Origin: Hippasteria phrygiana
Taxonomy: Eukaryota; Echinodermata; Asteroidea; Valvatida; Goniasteridae
Direction: 5' to 3'
NCBI GenBank assembly: GCA_037893225.1
Contig: JAZGUH010000074.1
Coordinates: 558,001 to 622,000 of the forward strand
Length of the DNA: 64,000 nucleotides
Shown here: in pieces, positions 35,001-48,200 of the stretch
Position numbering within the stretch: the first letter of the stretch is position 1
Layout of the letters: every line of letters begins with the position of its first letter
Made by a program: the position numbers and the translations under genes
The notes under the pieces: model-generated
Told to the model about the DNA's origin: nothing
Databases searched by the model: none
What the model saw: the letters and a program-made list of their open reading frames with translations, nothing else

Positions 35001-36252
35001 GGAGGTAAAACTGATGTCGGAGCTAACTGTTTTTAATGTACATTAACTACATACGCTGCTGCCAACGATCATGATTGTGGCCACAGATTAGGCCAACATG
35101 AAAATATAAATAAAACTAATTTAAAACGTCATAGCTTACTAATGCACTCTGTATGTTCTTTAAAATCATTACTGAATTTAAAATGATTAAAAGTACTGTC
35201 GGAGCTCGACAAATCCCTGGCCCGGACGCCCGGGACAACCACGCCAGGCCTCCGCGGGCAACCGGAGTTTCCCGTGCTAGAGCCCGCCGGACCACCAACT
35301 GTATTGCACATGTTTTTCAGAGAATCAAACTTCATAATCATGGACCAGAACACAGTTACACAGATCAGCAGGTACAAGCAAAAATAACATTAAACATTCA
35401 CCCACAAATAAAGTTTAATATCATCGCCATTCAGTGACTTCGTATTCAGAGAAAAATAAGTGAAATACTCGATTGCACAGAGCTAGCTGCCATCTTTATG
35501 CCACTGGTACCGCGCGCTGTCCATGTAGCTGGGCAGCACGGACGCGCATTCTGATCTGCCATTTGCAGCGCCATTTTTTAGCGCGTGGGGCGATACGTTT
35601 TTCAACATTAAAAATGGTTTCAAACTGCGTTGCTGCAGTTTGTCACAGCAATAAAAGACGACTGGGAAGCCCCATATCGTGCTGGGTATACTAAATAAGG
35701 CTACATTTGTTACAGAGGGCAGTTTTCCCCAACAATAACTTTCCACTTTAGAGAGGTTTAGCAGCACGTATTATAAAGCCCGGTTCATACTTCATGCGAA
35801 TACGTATGCGAAGCGAATTCGTTATGGTAACGGTGTGCGTCACAATGAAACTTCAATTGTTGACGTCATGAAATTCGCTTCGCATGAAGTATGAATCGGG
35901 GGCTTTACGCGAACGTCAACGCGAACGTCAACGCGAGCGCGCCCGACATTTTTGGAGCAGGCACAGTGGGCACTATAATTTCCAGCGAGGGCACACTGGG
36001 GCCACCACTGAGCATGAAGGAAATTATTTTAATGTTGCAACGATTGTGTATCGGGCCCCGTTTCTACAAGAGAACAAAAATCATTTTGAAGTTATTGGAC
36101 TTAGTTACCAAACTAAAGGTATGTCGTAGATATGGCGCAGGGTTTTGATTTTCTTGTGGGAAATTTTGGGGTGAAAAAAAGAGAACTCTGAAAAATATAT
36201 ATTTTTATTTAGTTATTTTTTTTTTTTGGGGGGGGGGATATCCCCCACTATT

Positions 36253-36290
<38 letters not shown>

Positions 36291-39200
36291 CTGGCTACGC
36301 CTATGCTTAATGCGATTCCCAGTTGCGGATAAAATCTCCATCCAAATTTGTGCTCGCCGAATACGTCTGTTTGATAATAGACTTTACATTCAGTCTATAA
36401 TTTACCACATTTCGTTCTACATACGTTCTTTATGCACCAGGCCACACACAAAAATTCACTACCATGGAGGAATGAGTCTACGGAACATGCAGTCTACGGA
36501 ACGTAATGAGAATTTAGTTGCGGGGTGGCCCGATTATGTAGACTATAGACTAATCCGGCGACCAAAATTGGAAGCATTTACTGCGGTGGCGAGGCGCTCG
36601 CGTACGTGTTAGACGCGCGCGCTCGACGCAGCTTCGACCAACAGGGTGTTTACAACTTGCCAAAATGCGCACGCGACTCAAATTAAAGAACGCGGGCAGC
36701 CTGCACGTGGGCGCGGCAGCACCGTAAAAATGGCTTCTCATTTTGTTCGGCTAATTCCTGTGTAACAAAATCCCCGCGCAATGTGTGAATTAAATCGTTG
36801 CACTTCTTGACAAATTCTTTACACGTCATGCTGAGCCGCGTTGCCGTCAAACAGTCAAAGGCCTACGAGATCGGCGCGGTAAGTATATCGTGCATCCTCG
36901 GGAGTTGGAGTTCAGTTGACTTTTGTTTACTTTTCGCATTCATTAACAAAAATCTGAGACGTTTGGTTTTCGCATTCTTTTGCAAAATCAGAAAGATAAT
37001 CATGATTAATATATTATACGTTTCATATAAGCCCGATTTAGAAAAAAAATGGGTTGTCCGTCGGACAAGAAACGAGCCCGACGCCCGATTTGGTTGTCCC
37101 CGGCATCGGGCGATTGTATTTCAAGTTGTCAACCCCCGTGTTTTATATGCATTTGGCAGTGGGTTAACGAATCTCCGGTATATCGATTTAGGCCTACACC
37201 AATTAGCACCCACTTTGTAATTACCCAAACTCAACATGTCCTTTTCTAAAAAAAGAAAAGAAAAGAAAACCCCTTGATAAGTTTAAAGCTAAGCCTTTCT
37301 AATCTCATTTTAGGTCACACTTACCTCGCGATGGTTCGGAAAACGGTCGTTAACCTTCAATGGAAACGTGTGTAGTGCTGTCCTACATACCAGTCGTTGC
37401 AGAACAAAAGATTGTTTATAGCACCTCCGCTAATCCGCCAACAATGGGCACGTGCGCGAGCGAAGTTTTCACGTATTTCAGTACGTGAAAGATATGCCTT
37501 AGCAACCGGCCGACCCGAAAAATACGTGATACTTTGACGAACGTGAAAAGTGTACTTATCACGTTTTTTATTACGTGAAAAAGGTTGCCCTTTGTTCACT
37601 TTTCACGTTTTTCGTTCCAACAAAAGGTTTTCACGTATTCGGGCCTCACAGTGTATTGTCCTCCAATTGTACTCTAACTTTTTGGCAAGGGCCCGCATTG
37701 GTTTTGTACACGATTTTCAAACGGGGACCTTTCTCAATCGGGGACCCTATTGTCCTCTATTGTTAAAGGTCCCCTATTGAATGCAAAAACAAACTCACAC
37801 ACCCACACATTCTGATTTTTACATCCCTGTAGAGACATGGCATTGTTCTCCCCTTTGTCCCTGTACTTAAGCAAACCCCCATAGACTTTGTACACAAAAT
37901 TCCTTGTGGAGACAACCTAACCCATACAATTGCTTAGTGGAGACCTATTCAGTCGCTTTGTTCCTATTGTGTTCATGTCTCCATGCCACAGGGTACCGAA
38001 TATCCGTGCAAGTGTGTAAATACCGGCAATCGCGGACCTTCTATTGTCCCTCATTTGTTTATACTTTAACTTTTTCGAAAGGCCTCCCATATGTTTTGTA
38101 CCGTGCACGATATTCAATCGTGGACGTTCGGTCAATCGTGGACCTTTTGTCTACGCCCTAACTCCTTTGTCCCTAGTCCACGATTGCCGGTATTTATACA
38201 CTCACACACACACAAGACACTTGAGGCATGATCATAATTTAACTGTTGCAGGTAAAATGTATAGAGCACTGCGCACTGGCCAGATAAGGAAACCAGACAA
38301 GCTGAAAGATGTACATGTATGCGTACCGCTACAAAAGACCTTCAAGAATGCCAAATGGTGGGAGAGGGGGCCCTCTGGAGTCCAACAGCTGATACCTGCT
38401 CATCACAAGGATCTGAAAGAACACTTTAAGAAGCAGATAACACAGATATGGCAGGTAGGCTAGTATAGTGACCCATAGGGCAGTAGGGCTGTGCAAACCA
38501 GGGTACATGGAAAAACAATACATTAACATATACGACGCTTGCGAAAATGCAAGTAACACCAGTGTTGTAGTCGAGTACTTTTTTCCGAGTACCGAGTACT
38601 GCTGAGTACTTAGATTGCCGAGTACCATTCAAGTCTGAGTACTTTGCCAACCGAGTACAAGTACAGGTCTCCGAGTCCGAGTACTTGTATTTTCGAGTTC
38701 GAGTACGAGTTCGAGTACTTGTATTTCCGAGTACGAGTACGAGTCCGAGTACGAGTCCGAGTACATTGTGCTTGAAGTAAGGATAGGACGTTTACACGTT
38801 TAAACGAAAAAGAATGTAAATCCGTTCAGAAATTTTCCCAAACGTTTAAACGGAACTCAAATAAAAAAAATGGGACCTTGTATTTACTCAATCTACCTTC
38901 AAGTTTTATTTACAAAGAATCTACGATCTTTGAAAACGTGGATGTTAAATTAATTTTCCAAACCTGTGTCTTTGTCATCATTTTAGTCGATATGCAAGTT
39001 TCCAACACAAAAACACTCTCTCCTTCATGGAAAAAAATGCCACTTCCCGACGTGACATCACTGACTGCGCGACGGTCAACGTTAAACCGCCATCTTGAAT
39101 TGCCTCATTATGTATTCATGATCATGAATGCATTAAATTGGTTAAGCCAATAGGGGGAAAAGGCACGCTGTGTTTCGGGCCGTGTTATGAATATTTAACA

Positions 39201-42200
39201 GGTCAATCGCCATGACCATTCATAAATATTGAAACTAGAATCCCCTGGCCTTATAAGGGTGGGCAATTTGAATTTGATTACCTGTATCATATCAGAAAGC
39301 GCCAATGCCACTCAAAAGTGAGATCAACGATCACCAAAAAGGATGATCCAAGCCTGGCATCGGCATGGGGAGGGGGAATTCCAACCGCGATATTGCCCGG
39401 AGGCTTGGGATTTTGGAGGGTACTGTGAGGTACAATTTGCGGAAATTGCAAGATAATAATTCTATAGAAAACGAGGCAAGATCTGAAGACCACCTCCTGC
39501 GGAGTTCGCGCTGAAACTTCGCACGAAACCATCGGACGACCATTTTGAGAACACCTCGGCGTTTCACATATGATTGGCCCAATTACGGGTTTACGGCGAG
39601 ATATTTGTCCAGTTCGCTCGTGGCCCCCGCCTTGCAAACAGGACGCTGGCAGGGGCTGATCTCTTTGAGCTCTCATTGGACAGATTTTGCATGACCTGTG
39701 ACGTAGCATGCAGCACACAAACTCGATTGCTACAGCTGCGTGCGAAAGTCATGATAAGTTACCCATAATGCCATCCGTACTTCCTTCACAAGATTCTGTG
39801 AAGCGACATCAGCCCTTCCCATGCCCAGCGCCCTGTTTGCATGGCGAGGGTACAAGCCAATTTGTCCGGACGGTGCGCAGAGGAAGTGGATTTCTCCGCA
39901 ATCAACCATTTGAAAGTATAGATAAAATAATCAGTGAGGCCAAGGTAAGTCAAGCCATACGTTTTTTTTATCGAGTATTGCTATTCGAGTACGAGTACCT
40001 TGATGATCGAGTACAATTTCGACACGTCGAGTTCAAGTACTTTGCTGCCCGAGTACGAGTACCGTCATCAGTTGGAGTACGAGTACTTTGGCATTCGAGT
40101 ACAAGTACGAGTACGAGTACTCTAAAAACGGTACTCGAGTACTCTAAAAACGGTACTCGAGTACTCTAAAAACGGTACTCGAGTAGTACTCGAGTACGAG
40201 TACCGAGTACGAGTACTACAACACTGAGTAACACCGTAAAGCTATAGAGAGCTCACTGTACACACTTGCATCTTTCTGCATTGATGCACCGGTGTGGTAG
40301 TATTAACGTACTGACCTTTAAAATATGAACAGCAATTTCCAGCAATTTTTGGGATTGGCTTTCTTTAATGGGTACCCGGATACGTATACCCCGTGTTTTT
40401 TTTCTTTTCAATCGGGTACCTGATTCCCATGTTACTCGTACTATGCACACCACTACTTTGTAGTCTGGGAGGGTAGGGGTGTGCTTGGGTAAGTGAATAT
40501 CCATTGGGCTGTGCTTTTCAGCATTCTTCATGGAATCTATAACACTGAATTCTGTCCTTATAGCATCCAATTCTGTGCTGACCAAACTGGCAAAGAAATT
40601 CTGCATTAACCATGTAAGCACAGAATCCTTTAGATACGGGATGTATGCATGCACACAAGCTAAAATGCCTTGCTAACTCCATGAAATACATTAACCACTG
40701 GCACAGAATTTTCTGCTGTAATAAGCGGCCATTTTTCACTAACAGTTAACAGATTCCATGAAATTAGGCCCTGTACTTGAGCAGTGTATTTTATGTTCTG
40801 TGAAAACCGTACCATGATAGAACTCTTGTTCTTGTTTTTAAGGCTTCTTACTCTATTCCACTTACAAGTAAATATGCGTCAAACCCTTTTGCCTCGGGAA
40901 AACACAAGTTTCAATGAGGATGATGAGCCTGATATCGGATGCCAACATTGGATGTGGAAACGGGTACTTTTTCAACCCACAGTGGTCAAAAAATGACATC
41001 CTGCACAAAAGTGATTTGCGTGGCCTGCTCGTAATTGTATGTTTGAGTTTGTTGAGGGGTGAAACCTAATTGGCTGTTTGTGACTGTTATGCAAGGATGA
41101 ATCTTTTCAGTGATTTAGCTGAATTCCGTTATTTTTGTTCTTATTTTCACAAAAGTAATGTTGCGTTTCAAAATACTGCACAGCCCATTGAATCCTATTC
41201 CAACATTAGTGATTTTCCCCACACGCCAGATTCATTCCTGGTTTGTATGTCTATTAGCAAAAAGATTAGATAGATATTTGATGTTTTTTTTTTTTACTCT
41301 AATCCACCCACAGTGGATGGAAGACTGGCAGGATTTTGAGAAGGGAGACCTATTTGTGGAGCTGATCAAGATGTGTGACCAAGATCTCCTGAAATTCGTG
41401 GCACAGTGCCTTCAACAAAGGTACATGTAGGCTGCACGTAGATCCAGAGTAACTGACAATTTTGCATAATAAGGGTATTTTAGACCCTCAACTCTTTTAC
41501 TTAGTAGTAAGAAATTGCGAGATTGGCTCCGTAGGGTAGTTTTAGAACCTCAGGTAATATAACCGGTGTGTTATTTTTACATCACAGGCTCTTAAGCTAT
41601 CTCCATGAAATAGGGTTGATGAGTTCTGACTAGCGTTCCCCGAACAAAAGTGCTGACAATTTAAGAAAACCGCCAACATAGGGCATGATAGCTCAGTTGG
41701 TAGAGCACCAGTACGGTATCCCAAAAGATCACAGACCTCAAATCTCACTCCTGCCAGTTTTCTTTGTTCCATTTTTTGTTTGAATTTAGAGAATTTAAAG
41801 AGGTAAAGATGTATAACAATACAACTGGGGATACCGAAGTATGAATTTTTGTCTATAAATACGGATTTTGTGAAATCATGCATTTTATGCTATTATACTG
41901 CGCATGTACTGGCTCATTATTGCGAACCCAACCGAGTGGATGCATTTTTAGCTTTAGCAGAAGAAATGACCTTTTCTCTTCTTTTGAGGAGATCCGTGTA
42001 AGTATGCCAATTTTTTTTCATTATGACTAATAAGAACCATTGCAGATTCAGCGGTGTGGACCATGCTGCGCAAAAAAAAATAATCAGATTTTCAGGTAAA
42101 GTTTAAATGTGACCTGCTCTGGAAAAAGGTATATTATGTCGCAAAATATGAAAAATGAATGTTATGTATGTTTGGAAAGCCCGTAATGTAAGCTTTCATT

Positions 42201-45200
42201 TGGTACATGATAGACCTCCAAAGCCTTTTCCGTTCTGGAGATATCGCATTTTTGCATATTAATTAGTTCTTTGGAGTTCAAATTGCACAACAGAGAAAAC
42301 AGGCTTCGAAATAGCTTGTTCTAATACAATGCAATGGAACAATGCACTCTAAAAAGGTTATTTTTTTCACTTTATTCACTGAAATCAACATTGTTGTGCA
42401 CCAAACCTGAAACTTTAGATATTTAAGATGTCATTAAAGAAGAAAAACAAAAAATGAATTTGGACGAAAAATTTCACCCTCTCAACGTTAAAAAAGGGCT
42501 ATTACACGTAAATGCAGAGCGCGACTTATATCACCTTTTTCTTGAGCGGGTCACAAATTTCATGAAAAATACAGATTTTCTGAGCAAAATACAAATTTTT
42601 TGCTTTCTAAATAGAATATTGAAATGAGTTTAAAAATGTTATCAGCTTTGCTAGTATTGTTTCTTCTGAAAATTAATTTTCTAGGCATGACAAGGGCAAA
42701 AATGAGGACTCTCGTAGCCTAGTTAAATCATTTTACAGTGTTCATGTTTCAGTTGTTGGATTTTGTTTTATTTTACATGCCTACTCAGACTGAGACAGTT
42801 TTACAAGTGGTATGTATGCATCCTGGTGGTGGTGTTTGCTGTGAGCATGGAGTGGGATGATCATTTTGATACTGATAGTTGCTTCTTTTTTATAAGTTTG
42901 AAACTGGTTGCTGGAAACAAATTTAACATGGGACGTGGTTAATCTGTGTGTTGTACACAAGTTTGGTTGTTCGGAGTGATTTATACCTGAAGCTAGACTT
43001 GTAAAATATATCCAAAACTTGCCGAAATCAACAGCACAGTATCGATAAATCTGTTTAAAAGATAATATACAACATTTGCAAACAACCCCAAAAAACTTCC
43101 AAATTTGTATGAAAGACTTTACTTGACAGTTTTAGTTAATAATAGTCACAAACATCCTGTGAATTTATGGCACCTAGTGTGCTGTCATTTTCAAGAAAAG
43201 TAGGATTTTGTATCAGTTTCCGATGATGGTCGGCCGACCGTTGGAAAAAAACCTGACTTGTTCTCAAATACTGTTTACCAATTTACACATTTTTTGCAAT
43301 TGGTTATGCATCCGTGAACGGGTGCAAGCCAGCTAGTCTGGTTCCCTGACCTGAAAATTCCCCGATGTCTATAAATTATTCCGTTTTGTTTGAGGTAGGG
43401 TGAGGGAACCAGACTACATTCAAATCAAGAAAAAAGTGCCCTTACTCAGGCCAACTCTGAATTAAATTGTTGCAATTGTGAACAAGGTTGAAAAATCTTG
43501 GGGTTGGACCTGCGTCCAACCACAAGATTCTGGCAAGTATAAAAAGGCCTTTGATGTGTGCATGCTGTTCATGCATGCATGGCCGTGAAAATCCGAGGAC
43601 CTGTATGTGTGTAAGTTTGAATCAATGTGTAGGTATTTACTTTTTTCCGTGTGATATGGTAATTGCAAGGATTAGCACATTGAACAGAAGGATAATTCTC
43701 AAAAGTAAGTAGTTACAGTCAACTATTTAAGATTCTACAAGCCAACTACAATGTACATATGAAAAAAATCCATTTCATACGGTGGTGGTATAAACTGACT
43801 CGTGCAATAAGGTTCAACATTAATGTGCAGAATGTTGTTAAATGAAATTTGAAGTGCTGGCAATTTGAAAAACTTCTATGAACAATTGCCACTTATTTGC
43901 AGTTAGATGATTGGAGTAATGCCAGCTAGTTTTTAACATCTTGAATACAGACGACGGTCATAGCTGCGGTTTTAAAAAGACCACCTGGCTGGTTGTCATC
44001 TATACGTGCATTCCTGCGCGTACTCAATCCATTCAGCGTAACGAATAGAAGGAGCTTTTTCATACAAAGCTTTCATTCACATGAAAGGGGGGGGGGGGGG
44101 GGGGTCCAAGTGCGATGAATAGGACCACTCTATTCAGGATGGTGCCAGCCCCTCATCAATAACAGCCGAACATAAGGCCTTTTCACAGTAGACAAATCTC
44201 GGGGGTTGATGCGGGGTTTAAAACAAGCAATGATTCACACTTGACAGTTTTCAACCCTGCATTAATCCCGCATCAACCCATAAGATTGGTTTCCTCTGGG
44301 TTTAACTCAATGGTTGAAACACTTGCCCTGGTTGAAGACAGTAGTGTGAGATACACATAGGTGAGTTTGTCCTGGGTTGAAGTGGAAACAAGTGTGAAAC
44401 GATGCAGGGTTGAATGCAGAGTTGAAAAGTTGAGATGCAACCTGGTTGCAACAACGCTCCAGGTTGACTGGCTGTTGTTTGATATTAAGGCCTTATGTAG
44501 AGTTAGTCGTCGTGTCACATGGTGTAACTTTTCTCCTCTTAACTCTCCATCATGTGATGCCTCAAATTACATTTGATTAACTGTGGATTGATGCTATAGG
44601 TTACGTGATCGGAATGATGTCAACTGCCTACCGGACAAGCTGTTACTTCACATCTTCTTCTTCCTGCCTCCTCATGACATCATCATGGCTGAGAGAGTCT
44701 GTCGTAGGTGGCGTTATATCGCAGCGCAGGATGTACTGTGGAGAATTAAATGCCAAGAGATGGGTGAGCACTTAGTCAGGTTACCAGACCTGACAATTCT
44801 TAGGTCAGGTAGCCAACAATGTCACATGACCAGTTGATTATGTCACAAGATGGAATTCTTCCTTTTTGCGGAAATGTTCAAAAAATTTCAAAACTTGTTT
44901 TTGTTAACAATCAGATATTTTTGTTGATGTTCGTGATGGTCGGATGTTTTTGGGGTGTAAAATGGTTTGCTTTTATCAGCAAAATGCTGCCAGTCATGCC
45001 TGTTATCGATCTTGAAATACGCCTGTTGTCAATTGTAAAATGTGACAGCATTAAAGATGATGTTGATTGCTGAGAGAAGTTTGCTGAGAGATTTTTGACT
45101 TTTGAGAGCTATTTTTATTAAGTCCCCTCTAGCGCAGCATAGCCCACTGATGCCATTTGTCTAAAAGTCATCCTTGCGGGCAGCAAACAATTCTGACGTC

Positions 45201-48200
45201 ATAGTACAAACTCTTTTGATCCTAGTGCTAGACACAAAATGGAGTTCGTCCTATGACGTCAGAATTGTTTGCTGGCCTCAGCGACGACAAATGGCACCAG
45301 CGGGCTAGAGGCACTTGATAAAACTGCTCTCAAAAGTCACATTTTTGTTATTTCATGGCAGAAACAATTGGCCATTATATTTTACAATAAGCAATCTACA
45401 TAAAACAAAAAAATGACGTAGACTTCTCTCAGCAATCAACATCATCTTTAATGTAGCACTCAACTCTCGGTTTTGAGGAGTGAAATCTTACACAATTCCT
45501 ATTGGATAAGTCGCGTCTAACTCAACAGTAGGTAATTTGTGGCTCATTTTGTTAGGCTGGATTTTTGTCTCGGAAGCAGTGATAAATTGAATGGACTGAA
45601 ATCCGAATAATATTATGGAATCCTTTGTTTGAATGCAGGTTATAAAGAAGGCTTGGTAGATCTACCTGCTTTGATTGAGGAGTTCAATCAAGGCTACAGT
45701 GTGTATTGGAGGAGTGCGTACATGGAACTGTGTCAGGTTGCTCTGCATGCCAAGGCATCATCAACCCCCACGGCACAAGGTAGGATAATCGGCGCACTCT
45801 TATCTAGGGCATGAACAGTTTTTTTTGCCATTTTTCTGACGTAATGTATGAAGCACTGTATACTCGGTGCTTTCTGAGAGTCTGTGGGAAAAACAAACTC
45901 ACAGGTTTACTCGAGCGGGACTCTAACCTTCGACCTCCTTGCTTTGAGTGCTGCCCGTGTAAGCCTGTGAATTTTTTTTCCCACGGGCTCTCGGTAAGCA
46001 CTGAGTATACAGTGCTTCATACACTACGTCGGGATAGGGCAAAAATCTGTCTTCCAATTGACATCATCCCCAATGCAAAAATTCCATCTTCTCTCAACAT
46101 TAAAAGCATTTAGAGATTCAACCATTCAACAAAAATTACCGAATCAATGGAGAAAACAGTATTTTAATTATATGAAATCTGATTGAGAATAGACAAACTG
46201 CAAACAGAAGGCTGGATTTACCACTTCTCATGTTCAAATCATCTTTTAATGCTGTCGTGTAATATCAGATAGTGTTTGGAGACCCCAGGTCACAGTTGTG
46301 ACTGGCTCTACAAAAACAGGCATTATGTTGCAAAATTTGAAAAATGAGTTATATACATAGTTCAGTTTTGTCACATCCTAAGCTTTAATTTGGTGTGGGT
46401 TTGACCCGTGGCATTCTGTGCTCTTGAGATATCTTGACATTTGCATACTCATTTTTTCCAATTAAATTTCAGTGCATTTAGAGATATAGCCCTTTAAACG
46501 TAGCAAATGCATTTGTAGCCTGTTTAGTTTACATTAATGGGGCTGCCTTGTTGAACTACATGTAAGCATACCAGTCAAATGTTGCTGTTGTAGAGATAGT
46601 GTCATTTTATATGTGACATTTTGTCATTGTCAGTGCATAAGACCGGGACCAAAAAGTGGCTTTCCTTCAACTTCATGGAACGACTGAAGAAACGAACACA
46701 GATCCCAGAGTCAGTCAAACTGAGTAAGTCGAATCGGTATTATTTTGCAAAATTGAAATTTTGTCCTATATTTTCAGATATATAGACTAATCCGGCGACC
46801 AAAATTAGAAGCATTTACTGCGGCGCCACCACGCTCCCGTGCGTGTTTTATGCACGCGTTCGATGCAGCTTCGACCAACAGGGTGTTTACAACTTGACAA
46901 AATGCACACTCGACTCAAATTAAAGAACGCGGGCAACCTGCACGCGAGCGCGGCACCACCGTAAAAATGGCTTCTAATTTTGTTCACCGAATTCACGTAT
47001 AAGAGATGGTTACAGAAATCAGTAGACATGGATATGTTGTCTGAGGTACTGCATGAAGGATCATTTGTAACCTATCTTCCCAAACTTAGCAGATTTCTGC
47101 AGAGTTGCAATTTGAGTCAGATATTGAGAAATAATCCTGAAGAATTGATTATTATTGTGGAGAAAAATGCACCCATTTGAGCTCTTTGCACATCAGCCAT
47201 CAGTACCATCTTGTAGTGATAATAGAAACATTTGAGTATTTTCTTTTTGCACTCATCTTAATTTTCCATTCTGCACAAACACCTTGATTTGTGACTAGTA
47301 CACAAGTTATGCTTCATTTCTGTACGCATAAATTTGATTGGTTAGATGTGTGTTGTTTATGCTCTAGGCTTTACTTTGGCACATAAGAATCAGTTCAAAT
47401 TCAAATATTTCTACAAATTCTACAAATTCTACAAATTCATTGAGGGTTGTTTTTGTTTCCCTTAACAACGCATGATCTCTTGTGCTCACATTATTAAGAG
47501 AATAAATATGTGCTAGGCCGGTTTTAAACGTACGTTTAAAACTGCCTTAGGGCCTGGTCGTGGAAAAAGTGTTTAAAATCAGTTGGTGTTTTATCGGCCA
47601 TTTAAAACCGCCCACGTGATGGGCTCTCGACGAATAGGAACGGGTAAACTGTCTTAGGTATTTATGAATATAGATTTGATTGACAACAAACTCTTGTCTT
47701 GTCTTTTATCTCTCTGCTTGATAGCACCGATTGAGAGTGAGAGTTTGTCATCTGAAGATAGCTCAATGGAAGACTTTGACAGGAAACACAGTACAGTAGG
47801 TGAGTGACACAGTTCAGCTCCAACATTTGACGGACATCGTGGAAATGCCAAATGAAAGCAAATTCCATGCCCTTCCAACCGATTTTGCAGTATCTCACTC
47901 ATTTTCATACAGGGCATCACAAGTCACTGTTTTAAAGTTGCGGTTAGTTGTAACAGGGAGTCGGGTTGTCCTAGTGGTACTTTCCAATGTGACCCGGGTT
48001 CGAATCTCACCAGGCCGACATGTGGATTGAGCTACAGTACGATACGCACTTTTAAGGAATCCTTGGTTTCATTGCCAGAAAGAATTAAAATTAAGAAAGA
48101 CACTGTGGGGACAGTCTACTCAACCCATTACTCTCAACCCATTGAACCCAGTTGATGCCTATAGCCGCTGTTTGAAAATTGCCCCCTGACCGGCTGACGG

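Larger units (their letters stand above)
31854..37653. mobile_element. CACTA/EnSpm-type element with ~1.1-kb inverted arms
   Basis: Exactly 5,800 bp, flanked by TAT (31851-31853 and 37654-37656). The ends CACTGTGAGGCCCGAATACG and the inverse CGTATTCGGGCCTCACAGTG match perfectly. Inverted similarity continues to about 32970 and from about 36370. Subterminal TTTCACGT/ACGTGAAA words are reiterated, as in CACTA transposons. The 3.4-kb centre holds a minisatellite, MITEs and a poly-C tract. No transposase was recognised, so it is probably non-autonomous. It fills intron 2 of the F-box gene. Confidence 0.82.

Noticed and set aside
31854..37653. Two independent inverted copies of a dispersed repeat rather than one element
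   Set aside because: The exact CACTG ends on both sides and matching TAT flanks favour one element with long arms, although this was judged by eye.
39804..39944. Extra coding exon of the F-box/WD40 gene
   Set aside because: It fits by phase, but it lies wholly inside the hAT element, and skipping it joins KKQITQIWQ directly to WMEDWQDFEK as one helix like that in beta-TrCP.
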